From Curtobacterium guangdongense (GTDB lineage Bacteria > Actinomycetota > Actinomycetes > Actinomycetales > Microbacteriaceae), in contig NZ_JBMPIT010000003.1 of assembly GCF_049341845.1 (NCBI RefSeq), positions 310,001 to 374,000 on the forward strand: a stretch of 64,000 nt of DNA, written 5' to 3'. Below the pieces are notes generated by a model. That model was not told the DNA's origin. It did no database searches and was given only the letters and a program-made list of their open reading frames with translations. The position numbers and the translations under genes were made by a program. Positions 56,362 through 63,097 of this stretch are shown one piece after another (position 1 is the first letter of the stretch; every line of letters starts with the position of its first letter).

Positions 56362-57272
56362 GCGTTCACTCCTTCCGTGCGACGCGACGGCGCCGCGGTC
56401 GTGTCGTGTTCGTCGCGGACCGCGACCCGGTCGCGACCCCGTCGTTCCTTCCGGGCACCGACGATCCGGCACACCACCCAGATGGCGAACGAGATCGACG
56501 TCACGTACGGGCTGATCGGCAGGCCGCCGCCGAGTGCCAGCAGGATGCCACCGACGACCGACACGACCGCGAACACCATGCTCAGCACGGGGACCAGGAC
56601 GGGGTGCACGGTCAGCCGGAGTGCCGCGGCAGCCGGCGTGACGAGCAGCGAGAGCACGAGCAACGCGCCGACGATCTGCACCGAGACCGCGGTCGCGAGC
56701 CCGAGCAGCAGCATGAAGACGAGCGCCAGGGTGCGGACGGGGACACCGGCAGCGGCTGCGACGTCCGGGTCCACCGACGAGAACATCAGCGGGCGCCAGA
56801 TGACCAGCAGGGCGATGACGACGATCGCGCTGATCACGATGAGCGACTGCAGCTGGGGCTGGTCCACCGAGACGATCTGCCCGGTGAGCAGCCCGAACTT
56901 GTTGGCCGCACGGCCCTTGTAGAGCGCCAGGCAGAGGATCCCGAGACCGAGACCGAACGGCATGAGCACAGCGATGATCGAGTTGCGGTCGCGCGCCCGG
57001 GAGCCGAGCAGCCCGATGAGCAACGCCGCGATGACCGACCCGACGAGCGAGCCCGTCACGACGTTCACCCCGAGCAGCAGGGACGCACTGGCACCGGCGA
57101 ACGAGAGCTCGCTGATGCCGTGCACCGCGAACGGCATGTTCCGCGCGACGACGAACGGACCGATGAGCCCGCCGACGATGCCGAGCACCGCACCGGCGAT
57201 GATCGAGTTCTGCACGAGGGTCAGGAGCTCGCCGTAGTCCTGGAAGGAGAAGATCGTCGACCAGACGTCCAT
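56358..57272 (-). CDS. znuB: Zinc ABC transporter permease
   Basis: 304 residues with about eight or nine transmembrane helices. NMPFAVHGISELSFAGASASLLLGV (about residues 45-69) and RDRNSIIAVLMPFGLGLGILCLALYKG fit the ABC-3 permease family for Zn/Mn. The TGATG overlap with znuC shows coupled translation. The polar C-terminal tail of about 35 residues contains a His. It forms a homodimeric channel for ZnuA-delivered zinc. Confidence 0.94.
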   Translation of the reverse strand: MDVWSTIFSFQDYGELLTLVQNSIIAGAVLGIVGGLIGPFVVARNMPFAVHGISELSFAGASASLLLGVNVVTGSLVGSVIAALLIGLLGSRARDRNSIIAVLMPFGLGLGILCLALYKGRAANKFGLLTGQIVSVDQPQLQSLIVISAIVVIALLVIWRPLMFSSVDPDVAAAAGVPVRTLALVFMLLLGLATAVSVQIVGALLVLSLLVTPAAAALRLTVHPVLVPVLSMVFAVVSVVGGILLALGGGLPISPYVTSISFAIWVVCRIVGARKERRGRDRVAVRDEHDTTAAPSRRTEGVNA

Positions 57273-58174
57273 CAGATCCGCCCTTCGTCCGGCGTCGCGG
57301 CGTGCGGGTCCGGGTCGCAGTGGTGGTCGTGGGCGTCGTTCGCACCGACGATGACGATCCGGCCCATCGTCCGGACGACGTCCACCGGCGTGCCGTACAG
57401 GTCGCTCAGCACGTCCGTGCGGAGCACCTCGTCCGGCGATCCGATGCGGAACCGGCCGCCGGCGATGTAGAGCACCCGGTCGACCACGTCGAGGATCGGG
57501 TTCACATCGTGCGTGACGAACAGCACCGCGGCGTCCTGCTGGCGACGCTGTCGGTCGATGAGCTCCGTGACACCGCGCTGGTGACGCAGGTCGAGGGAGA
57601 TGAGCGGTTCGTCGCAGAGGAGGAGCGCCGGATCGGCGGCGATGGCCTGCCCCACCCGGGTGCGCTGCTGCTCGCCGCCGGACAGTTCGGCGACGGGGGC
57701 GTCCGCGAACGCGGTGGCGCCGACCTCGTCGATGATGCGGTCGATCCGCTCCCGCTCGGCCTTCCGCTCGGGCCGGATGCCCCAGCGGGAGCCGGTGACG
57801 CCCTGCGCGATCATGTCCCGCGCGCGGAGCGGCGTACCGGACTCCATCAGGCGCTGCTGCGGGATGTAGCCGATCTTCCGGTGCCCGCGGCGGACGGGCT
57901 GGCCGAGGAACGACATCGAACCGCTGGTCAGGCGCTGCTGCCCGAGCACGGTCTTCAGCAGGGACGTCTTGCCGGCGCCGTTCGGGCCGAGGACCGCGAG
58001 GAACTCCCCCGGCGCGACGTCGAGGTCGAGGCCGTCCCAGAGCTTGCGGGTGCCGTAGGACAGGCCGGCGTCGCGGAGCGCGAGCACGGCGGAACCGCCA
58101 CTGCGCTCGGCAGTGGCGGTTCGCGGGTCCTGTCCGGGCTGGGACCGGTCCTGTCGGGGCTGGACTGCTGTCAC
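57272..58174 (-). CDS. znuC: Zinc ABC transporter ATP-binding protein
   Basis: 300 residues from GTG 58174, which overlaps the znuA stop (GTGA); the open frame extends a little further. Walker A is GPNGAGKTS (about residues 64-72), the signature is ELSGGEQQRTRVGQAI, Walker B is LLLCDEPLISLD, and the H-loop is THDVNP. The C-terminal HDHHCDPDPH probably binds metal, as in E. coli ZnuC. It energises zinc import by ZnuB. Confidence 0.94.
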   Translation of the reverse strand: MTAVQPRQDRSQPGQDPRTATAERSGGSAVLALRDAGLSYGTRKLWDGLDLDVAPGEFLAVLGPNGAGKTSLLKTVLGQQRLTSGSMSFLGQPVRRGHRKIGYIPQQRLMESGTPLRARDMIAQGVTGSRWGIRPERKAERERIDRIIDEVGATAFADAPVAELSGGEQQRTRVGQAIAADPALLLCDEPLISLDLRHQRGVTELIDRQRRQQDAAVLFVTHDVNPILDVVDRVLYIAGGRFRIGSPDEVLRTDVLSDLYGTPVDVVRTMGRIVIVGANDAHDHHCDPDPHAATPDEGRI

Positions 58175-59082
58175 TTCGCCAGCGCCGCCTGCACCGCGTC
58201 GATGTTCGCCTGCTGCCACGAGACGTAATTCTTCCCCTTCGGGAGCGTCTCCGTGACACCGACCACGGGCACGCCGTTGTCCTCTGCTGCCTTCTTGACC
58301 TGTTCGGTCTCCGGGCTGGAGGTCTGCTCGTTGTACGCGAGCAGCTTCGCGGTGTGGCTCGAGTAGAGCTTCAGCGTGTCGTTGAGCGCCGCCGGCGGGA
58401 CGTCGTCGCCCTCCTCGATCGCCTCGGAGAAGGCGTCCGGCGTGACGTTGTCGAGGCCGATCGCGTCGAACAGGTACCCGGGGACCGGCTCGGTGTACGT
58501 CACCTTCTCGCCGTCGTACTGCTTCTTGAGCGCAGCGGTCTGCGACTCGAGGTCCTCGAGCTTCGTCGTGAGCGCCGCGGCGTTCTTCTCGAAGGTCGCC
58601 TTGTCCGCACTGTCGAGCGTGCCAAGCCGCTTCGACACGTCGGCGACGAGCTTGACCATCGTCGGGTAGCTGTAGAACACGTGCTCGTTGAACTCCGCGT
58701 CGCCACCCTTGTCGAGGCCGGAGAGCTTCACGACGTTGATCGTGTCGGCCTTGGTCTTCGAGGAGTCCGACAGCGTCGTCATGAAGTCGTCGTACCCGCC
58801 GCCGTTCTCGATCAGCAGGTCGGCCTTCGAGACCGCGAGCTGGGTCTTGGCGCTGGACTCGAACGAGTGCGGGTCCTGCGACGGGTCGTTCAGGATGCTC
58901 GTGACGTCGACGTGGTCGCCGCCGATGGTCTCGACGAGCGAGCCGTAGACGTTCGTGGAGGCGACGACCTTGATCGTGTCGTCACCGCTGCCGTTCGTGG
59001 ACGCGGAGGAGGTCGCGCAGCCGGTCAGGGCGAGTGCGGCGGCGCCGGCGACGAGCGGCAGGGCGAGGAGGCGGTTGTGCAT
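58171..59082 (-). CDS. znuA: Zinc-binding lipoprotein
   Basis: 303 residues. The signal peptide ends with a lipobox ALTGCATSS (Cys22). VVASTNVYGSLVETIGGDHVDVTSILNDPSQDPHSFESS is the cluster A-I metal-binding protein pattern with the DPHxxE/xP motif. NEHVFYSYPTM and LYSSHTAKLLAYNEQTS carry further ligand positions. There is no long His-rich loop. It captures zinc outside the membrane. First gene of znuA-znuC-znuB-zur-hydrolase, with a Zur box 20 bp before its ATG. Confidence 0.94.
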   Translation of the reverse strand: MHNRLLALPLVAGAAALALTGCATSSASTNGSGDDTIKVVASTNVYGSLVETIGGDHVDVTSILNDPSQDPHSFESSAKTQLAVSKADLLIENGGGYDDFMTTLSDSSKTKADTINVVKLSGLDKGGDAEFNEHVFYSYPTMVKLVADVSKRLGTLDSADKATFEKNAAALTTKLEDLESQTAALKKQYDGEKVTYTEPVPGYLFDAIGLDNVTPDAFSEAIEEGDDVPPAALNDTLKLYSSHTAKLLAYNEQTSSPETEQVKKAAEDNGVPVVGVTETLPKGKNYVSWQQANIDAVQAALAK

Positions 59083-59102
59083 GACGCCAACGGTAGCCGT
59101 TG

Positions 59103-59119
59103 TTGATAACGATTGTCAA
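59103..59119 (-). promoter_or_regulatory. Zur box in the znuA promoter
   Basis: TTGATAACGATTGTCAA (59103-59119) is a 17-bp palindrome (TTGA-AACG-TT-TCAA) of the type known for actinobacterial Zur proteins. On the minus strand it contains TTGACA (59118-59113), a -35 box, with TACCGT 18 bp further as -10. Transcription would start close to the znuA ATG. Zur with zinc would cover the -35 box. Confidence 0.85.
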
Positions 59120-59141
59120 AACCGGTATCAGCGGCGGTGCC

Positions 59142-59231
59142 GTTCCGCGCGTAGGAGGTCGTTTCGCGCGTTGGAAGCTCTTTCGCGCGCAGGAGGCCCG
59201 AATTTCCGGCCGCCTACGCGCGATTCGGCTT
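59142..59231. repeat. Family A palindromic repeat, copy 4
   Basis: Three direct units (TTCCGCGCGTAGGAGGTC, TTTCGCGCGTTGGAAGCTC, TTTCGCGCGCAGGAGGCCCG) are followed by AATTTCC and the inverse arm CGCCTACGCGCGATTCGGC. It lies between the znuA promoter and the PTS EIIC stop, 22 bp from the Zur box. Confidence 0.9.
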
Positions 59232-59272
59232 TCTACTCCGGCCGCGATGGGCAGGAACGCGCGCTGAGACGG

Positions 59273-59310
59273 ACGGGAGGCACGGTGCCAGCTGGCACCG
59301 TGCCTCCCGT
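59273..59310. terminator. Perfect 38-bp palindrome after family A copy 4
   Basis: 19-bp arms (59273-59291 and 59292-59310), ACGGGAGGCACGGTGCCAG and its complement, with no spacer. It follows the EIIC stop by 18 bp on the minus strand and should end the EIIC transcript. The sequence closely resembles that at 12066-12107. Confidence 0.75.
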
Positions 59311-59328
59311 TCGACGCGTGGTCGCGTC

Positions 59329-60594
59329 CTACGCCTTGGTGGCCGCCTCGATCGTGTTCTCGGCGATCGTGTCGTCCTCGCGGCCCGGCGTCCGGAGGTT
59401 CCACTTCCTGATCACCCAGCCGAAGAGGAAGTAGTAGATCACCGCGTAGCCGAGGCCGATCGGGATGAGCCAGATCGCCCCGTCCGCCTTGCCGAAGTTC
59501 AGCACGAAGTCGATCGCTCCCGCCGAGAACGAGAAGCCGTCGTGGATGCCCAGCGCATTCACCAGCGCCAGGGACGTCCCCGTGAGCACCGCGTGGATGA
59601 CGTAGAGCGGGAACGCCACGAACATGAACGAGTACTCGAGCGGCTCGGTGATGCCCGTCACGAACGAGGTCAGCGCGGCGGAGAGCATGATGCCGCCGAC
59701 GAGCTTGCGGTTCTGCGGCTTGGCGTTGCGCCAGATCGCGAGCGCACCGGCCGGCAGCGCGAACATCATGATCGGGAAGAAGCCGGTCTGGAAGATGCCG
59801 GCGGTCGGGTCGCCCGCGAGGAAGCGCGCGATGTCACCGTGGTAGGTCACACCACCGGTCGTGAAGCTGCCGAGCTGGAACCACGGGAAGAAGTTGAGCA
59901 GCTGGTGCAGGCCGATCGGGATGAGCATGCGGTTGACGAACCCGAAGATGCCACCACCGATGACGGCGTTGTCCGCGACGGCCTGGCCTGCTGCGGTCAG
60001 CGCGATGTCGAAGTAGCGGTACACGAAGGACATGAGCACCGCGATGATCAGGCCGGCGACCGCGGTCAGGATCGGCACGAGGCGACGACCGGAGAAGAAC
60101 CCGAGGAAGTCGGGCATCTTCGTGCGGTGGAACTTCTGCCAGAGCCACGCGGAGACGAGCCCCATCACGATGCCGCCGAGGACACCGAAGTTGATCGTCG
60201 CCTGGTCGCCGTTGGCGTCCTTGACCCCGGCGAGCACGATCGGCGACATCGCCGCGAAGACCTGGTACATGACCATGTAGCCGACGACCGCGGCGAGCGC
60301 CGTGGTGCCGTCGGACTTCTTCGCCCAGCCGATCGCGATGCCGACCGCGAAGAGCAGCGGCAGCCAGGTGAACACGCCGTTGCCGGCGGCCGCGATGATC
60401 GTGGCGCCCTTCTCGAAGCCGGGGATGGCGCCGAGCATGTCGGACTGGCCGAGTCGGAGCAGGATGCCCGCGGCGGGCATGACCGCGATGGGGAGCAGCA
60501 GGCTCCGGCCGAGCCGCTGGGCGTTGGCGAAGAGCTTGCTCTGCTTCTTCGGCGTCTTCTTCTCCGGCACATCCGTGGCAGCAGTCGTGCTCAT
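59329..60594 (-). CDS. nagE: PTS transporter subunit EIIC, N-acetylglucosamine type
   Basis: 421 residues from ATG 60594 (GAGGAA upstream). Ten or so hydrophobic segments of the glucose/GlcNAc EIIC family, with FANAQRLGRSLLLPIAVMPAAGILLRLGQ at the N-terminus. GIHQLL-like IPIGLHQLLNFFPWFQLG and TGITEPLEYSFMFVAFPLYVIHAVLTG (the substrate-binding motif) complete it. It takes up and phosphorylates GlcNAc together with the EIIB and EIIA encoded on the other strand. The separation of EIIC from EIIB/EIIA is as in Streptomyces. Confidence 0.9.
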   Translation of the reverse strand: MSTTAATDVPEKKTPKKQSKLFANAQRLGRSLLLPIAVMPAAGILLRLGQSDMLGAIPGFEKGATIIAAAGNGVFTWLPLLFAVGIAIGWAKKSDGTTALAAVVGYMVMYQVFAAMSPIVLAGVKDANGDQATINFGVLGGIVMGLVSAWLWQKFHRTKMPDFLGFFSGRRLVPILTAVAGLIIAVLMSFVYRYFDIALTAAGQAVADNAVIGGGIFGFVNRMLIPIGLHQLLNFFPWFQLGSFTTGGVTYHGDIARFLAGDPTAGIFQTGFFPIMMFALPAGALAIWRNAKPQNRKLVGGIMLSAALTSFVTGITEPLEYSFMFVAFPLYVIHAVLTGTSLALVNALGIHDGFSFSAGAIDFVLNFGKADGAIWLIPIGLGYAVIYYFLFGWVIRKWNLRTPGREDDTIAENTIEAATKA

Positions 60595-60693
60595 CGGAGT
60601 TCCTCTCGTCATTGGGTGGAGCTGGTCGGGGTGAGTTGAGTCGCGCAGCCGGCGCAGGTAACCTCGGCGGTATCGCCAGGTCCGGTCCTGTCC

Positions 60694-60703
60694 GGTCATG
60701 ACC
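60694..60703. promoter_or_regulatory. Dre-like operator between EIIC and EIIB
   Basis: GGTCATGACC (60694-60703), within CCGGTCATGACCAGT, is a palindrome close to the DasR responsive element (TGGTCTAGACCA). It stands midway between the divergent starts of EIIC (60594) and EIIB (60773). Related half sites precede the adjacent GntR gene at 62320-62343. Confidence 0.7.
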
Positions 60704-60772
60704 AGTACGTAGTGTCGATGACCGCGCACAGCATGTCAACCTGGACGCGCACCCTTAACGAGGAGGAAACAG

Positions 60773-61009
60773 ATGGCCGACATCAAGGCTGCCGACATCA
60801 TCGCCGCGCTCGGCGGTGCCGACAACATCGAAGAGGTCGAGGGCTGCATCACGCGTCTCCGCGTCGAGGTGGAGGACGGTGACCTCGTCGACAAGGGCGC
60901 GCTCCAGGCCGCCGGTGCCCAGGCCGTCGTCGGTGGTGGCACCGGCTGGCAGGTCATCGTCGGGCCGATCGCCGACAACCTCGCGCAGGACATCCAGGAC
61001 GAGCTGTGA
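60773..61009 (+). CDS. PTS glucose/GlcNAc-type EIIB subunit
   Basis: 78 residues. NIEEVEGCITRLRVEVEDGDLVDKGAL contains the phosphorylated Cys (about residue 25) in the conserved CxTRLR motif. IVGPIADNLAQDIQDEL is the C-terminal part. GAGGAGGAAA precedes the ATG. It passes phosphate from EIIA to the sugar at EIIC. Its stop overlaps the EIIA GTG (GTGA). Confidence 0.95.
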   Translation: MADIKAADIIAALGGADNIEEVEGCITRLRVEVEDGDLVDKGALQAAGAQAVVGGGTGWQVIVGPIADNLAQDIQDEL

Positions 61010-61458
61010 CCGCAGTCCTGACGCCGTTCGCCGGGCCGGTCGTCGCACTCGCCGACGTGCCGGACCCGGTGTTCGCCGGGCAGCTCGTCGGAGCCGGTGT
61101 CGCGGTCGACCCGACCGGTGTCGATGGCACGGTCACCGCGGTCGCACCCGTCGACGGCACCATCGTGAAGCTGCACCCGCACGCCTTCGCGCTGCAGGGT
61201 ACGGCGGGGACCGACGTGCTCGTGCACGTCGGGATCGACACGGTGAAGATGTCGGGCGAGGGCTTCGAGCTCCTCGCGGCCGAGGGCGACACCGTCGCGG
61301 CCGGGGACCCCGTCGTCCGCTTCACCCCCGCGACGATCTCCGCGGCCGGGTACTCCCCGGTGTGCCCCGTCGTCGTGCTCGGCTCCGCGCCGGACTCGAT
61401 CGCGCAGGGCACCGTGGGCACCACGGTCACCGAGGGCGACACCCTCTTCGAGGTCTGA
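61006..61458 (+). CDS. PTS glucose-type EIIA subunit
   Basis: 150 residues from a GTG. LHPHAFALQGTAGTDVLVHVGIDTVKMSGEGFELLAAEGDTV is the Crr-type EIIA core with two active-site His residues: HPHAF (His about 63) and VHVGIDTV (His about 77, the phospho-acceptor). GDPVVRF and VTEGDTLFEV are the flanking strands. It receives phosphate from HPr. It may also have regulatory roles as in other EIIA-Glc proteins. Confidence 0.94.
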   Translation: MTAVLTPFAGPVVALADVPDPVFAGQLVGAGVAVDPTGVDGTVTAVAPVDGTIVKLHPHAFALQGTAGTDVLVHVGIDTVKMSGEGFELLAAEGDTVAAGDPVVRFTPATISAAGYSPVCPVVVLGSAPDSIAQGTVGTTVTEGDTLFEV

Positions 61459-61474
61459 TCCGCCCGGAGTTCAC

Positions 61475-61526
61475 GGCCCTGGCGACACTTCACAGGATCA
61501 CGTTCGCGTGAAATGTCGCCAGGGCC
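61475..61526. terminator. Bidirectional terminator between EIIA and gntR
   Basis: GGCCCTGGCGACA (61475-61487) pairs with TGTCGCCAGGGCC (61514-61526), and TTCAC/GTGAA extends the stem inward. It lies between convergent stops at 61458 and 61551. No T-tract. Confidence 0.8.
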
Positions 61527-61550
61527 GAAAGTCCGCCTCGCGCGCCCGCG

Positions 61551-62285
61551 CTACACGACGGACTGCGTCGCGGTGACCTCCATCTGCACGCGGTAGCGGT
61601 CCGACCGGTACCAGCTCATGGCGTGCTCGACCGGGCGGTCCCGCGAGTACGACACCCGGTCGAACTCGAGCACGGGCGCGCCGGTCTTCGTGCCGAGCAG
61701 CGTGGCGACGTCGTCCGCTGCGGGCTTCGCCGCGACGGTCTGCTGTGCGCGGTCGATCGGCAGGCCGTACTCGTTCGCGACGATCGAGTACACCGACCCG
61801 GACAGGTCGTGCTCGAGCAGCCCGGGGAAGGCGCCGGCGGAGAGCCAGGCGTCGTCGATGGACACCGGCGCCCCGTCCGCCATGCGCAGGCGCTTCACGT
61901 GGTACGCCGTGTCGGTCTCCCCCAGACGGAGTGCCGCGGCGGTGTCGGGCGGTGGCACACGTTCTTCGCGGACCAGCACGACCGTCGTCGGCACGTGCCC
62001 CATCGCCCGCATCTCCTCGGTGAACGACGCCAGGTGCAGCGTCGACTGCACGGGCCGGTGCGCCACGAAGGTGCCCTTGCCGCGGACCCGTTCCAGGTAC
62101 CCCTCGTTGACGAGCTGCCCGAGGGCCTCGCGCACGGTGATCCGGGAGACGCCGTACTCCGCGATGAGCTGGCGTTCGGACGGGATCGCCGCACCCGGAG
62201 CCAGTCGCACCGTCGCGAGTTCGAGGAGGATGCGCCGGAGCTGCTGGTGCTTGGGCTCGGCTCCTTCGGTGATGCGGGTCGTCAT
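61551..62285 (-). CDS. GntR-family regulator, HutC/DasR type
   Basis: 244 residues from ATG 62285, where GAGGAG lies 3 bp upstream; ATG 62303 and 62327 are alternatives. The winged helix (about residues 10-75) has PSERQLIAEYGVSRITVREALGQLVNEGYLERVRGKGTFVA. The C-terminal UTRA domain (about 90-235) includes VQSTLHLASFTEEMRAMG and EFDRVSYSRDRPVEHAMSWYRSDRY. Family members DasR and NagR respond to GlcN-6-phosphate. The adjacent GlcNAc-type PTS genes and operators of the same kind support such a role. Confidence 0.9.
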   Translation of the reverse strand: MTTRITEGAEPKHQQLRRILLELATVRLAPGAAIPSERQLIAEYGVSRITVREALGQLVNEGYLERVRGKGTFVAHRPVQSTLHLASFTEEMRAMGHVPTTVVLVREERVPPPDTAAALRLGETDTAYHVKRLRMADGAPVSIDDAWLSAGAFPGLLEHDLSGSVYSIVANEYGLPIDRAQQTVAAKPAADDVATLLGTKTGAPVLEFDRVSYSRDRPVEHAMSWYRSDRYRVQMEVTATQSVV

Positions 62286-62319
62286 CGGCTCCTCGTGCTC
62301 CATCGCGGTGGTTCGGCAG

Positions 62320-62343
62320 CTGGTCATGGGCGGACATGACCAG
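62320..62343 (-). promoter_or_regulatory. Operator of the gntR gene
   Basis: CTGGTCATG (62320-62328) and CATGACCAG (62335-62343) are exact inverted 9-mers spaced by 6 bp. Each can be read as half of a TGGTCATGACCA-type operator. Position about 35 bp upstream of the chosen start suggests autoregulation. Confidence 0.7.
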
Positions 62344-62473
62344 TTGCCATCACACTAGCGAGTCGCGACCGCCCAGTCGATGTGCATGACAGAACGCGAC
62401 ATGTGGACGGATTCTCACCGATCCCCGAGGGGGCCCTCTGGGACACTCCATCGGAAGCTGCCAGGATGTCGCC

Positions 62474-63097
62474 GTGACATCCGTGGTGATCATCGACGAC
62501 GAGGGGCTCGTCCGCTACGGCTTCGGGCTCATCCTCGGGGCCGCCGACGACATCGAGGTCGTGGCGAGCGGCAACGACACGGACGCGCTGTCGATCGTCG
62601 CCGAGCACCGCCCCGACGTCGTCCTGCTCGACGTCCGGATGCCCCGGATCAGCGGCCTCGACCTGCTCGCCGGGATCACGGCGATGCCGGACCCCCCTGC
62701 GGTCGCGATGCTCACGACCTTCGACGCCGCGGAGCACCTGGGCCGGGCGATGGAGCTCGGCGCAGCGGGCTTCCTGCTCAAGGACACCGATCCCGAGCAC
62801 CTCGCGCAGTACGTCCGCGTGCTCGCCGCCGGTGGCGTGGTGCTCGCGCCGGGGCTCGACCGGAGCCGCCTCTTCGCGCAGACGTCCGAACCGGTCGCCG
62901 CGCCACCGCTCTCCGACCGTGGTCGCGAGGTGCTCCGGCTCCTCGCCGACGGCGCGAGCAACCCGGAGATCGCCGTCCACCTGGGCGTGAGCACCGGCAC
63001 CGTCAAGGAGGACGTCCGCGGCCTCCTCGCCGCCTTCGGCGTCACGAGCCGCGTCCAGCTCGCACTCCGCGCCGCAGCCGCTGGCCTGCTCACGTGA
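62474..63097 (+). CDS. NarL/LuxR-type response regulator
   Basis: 207 residues with GTG start. The receiver domain has acidic IIDDEG (Asp8, Asp9), phospho-acceptor Asp53 in VVLLDVRMPR, Thr in LTTFD and Lys in FLLKD. The C-terminal LuxR-type helix-turn-helix is LSDRGREVLRLLADGASNPEIAVHLGVSTGTVKEDVRGLL (about residues 148-187). It is the partner of the histidine kinase that follows with a GTGA overlap. Signal unknown. Confidence 0.95.
   Translation: MTSVVIIDDEGLVRYGFGLILGAADDIEVVASGNDTDALSIVAEHRPDVVLLDVRMPRISGLDLLAGITAMPDPPAVAMLTTFDAAEHLGRAMELGAAGFLLKDTDPEHLAQYVRVLAAGGVVLAPGLDRSRLFAQTSEPVAAPPLSDRGREVLRLLADGASNPEIAVHLGVSTGTVKEDVRGLLAAFGVTSRVQLALRAAAAGLLT

Noticed and set aside
58171..59082. ZnuA-like protein as a manganese or iron receptor
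   Set aside because: The promoter carries a Zur-type palindrome and the operon ends with a Fur-family protein with two CxxC pairs, which favours zinc.
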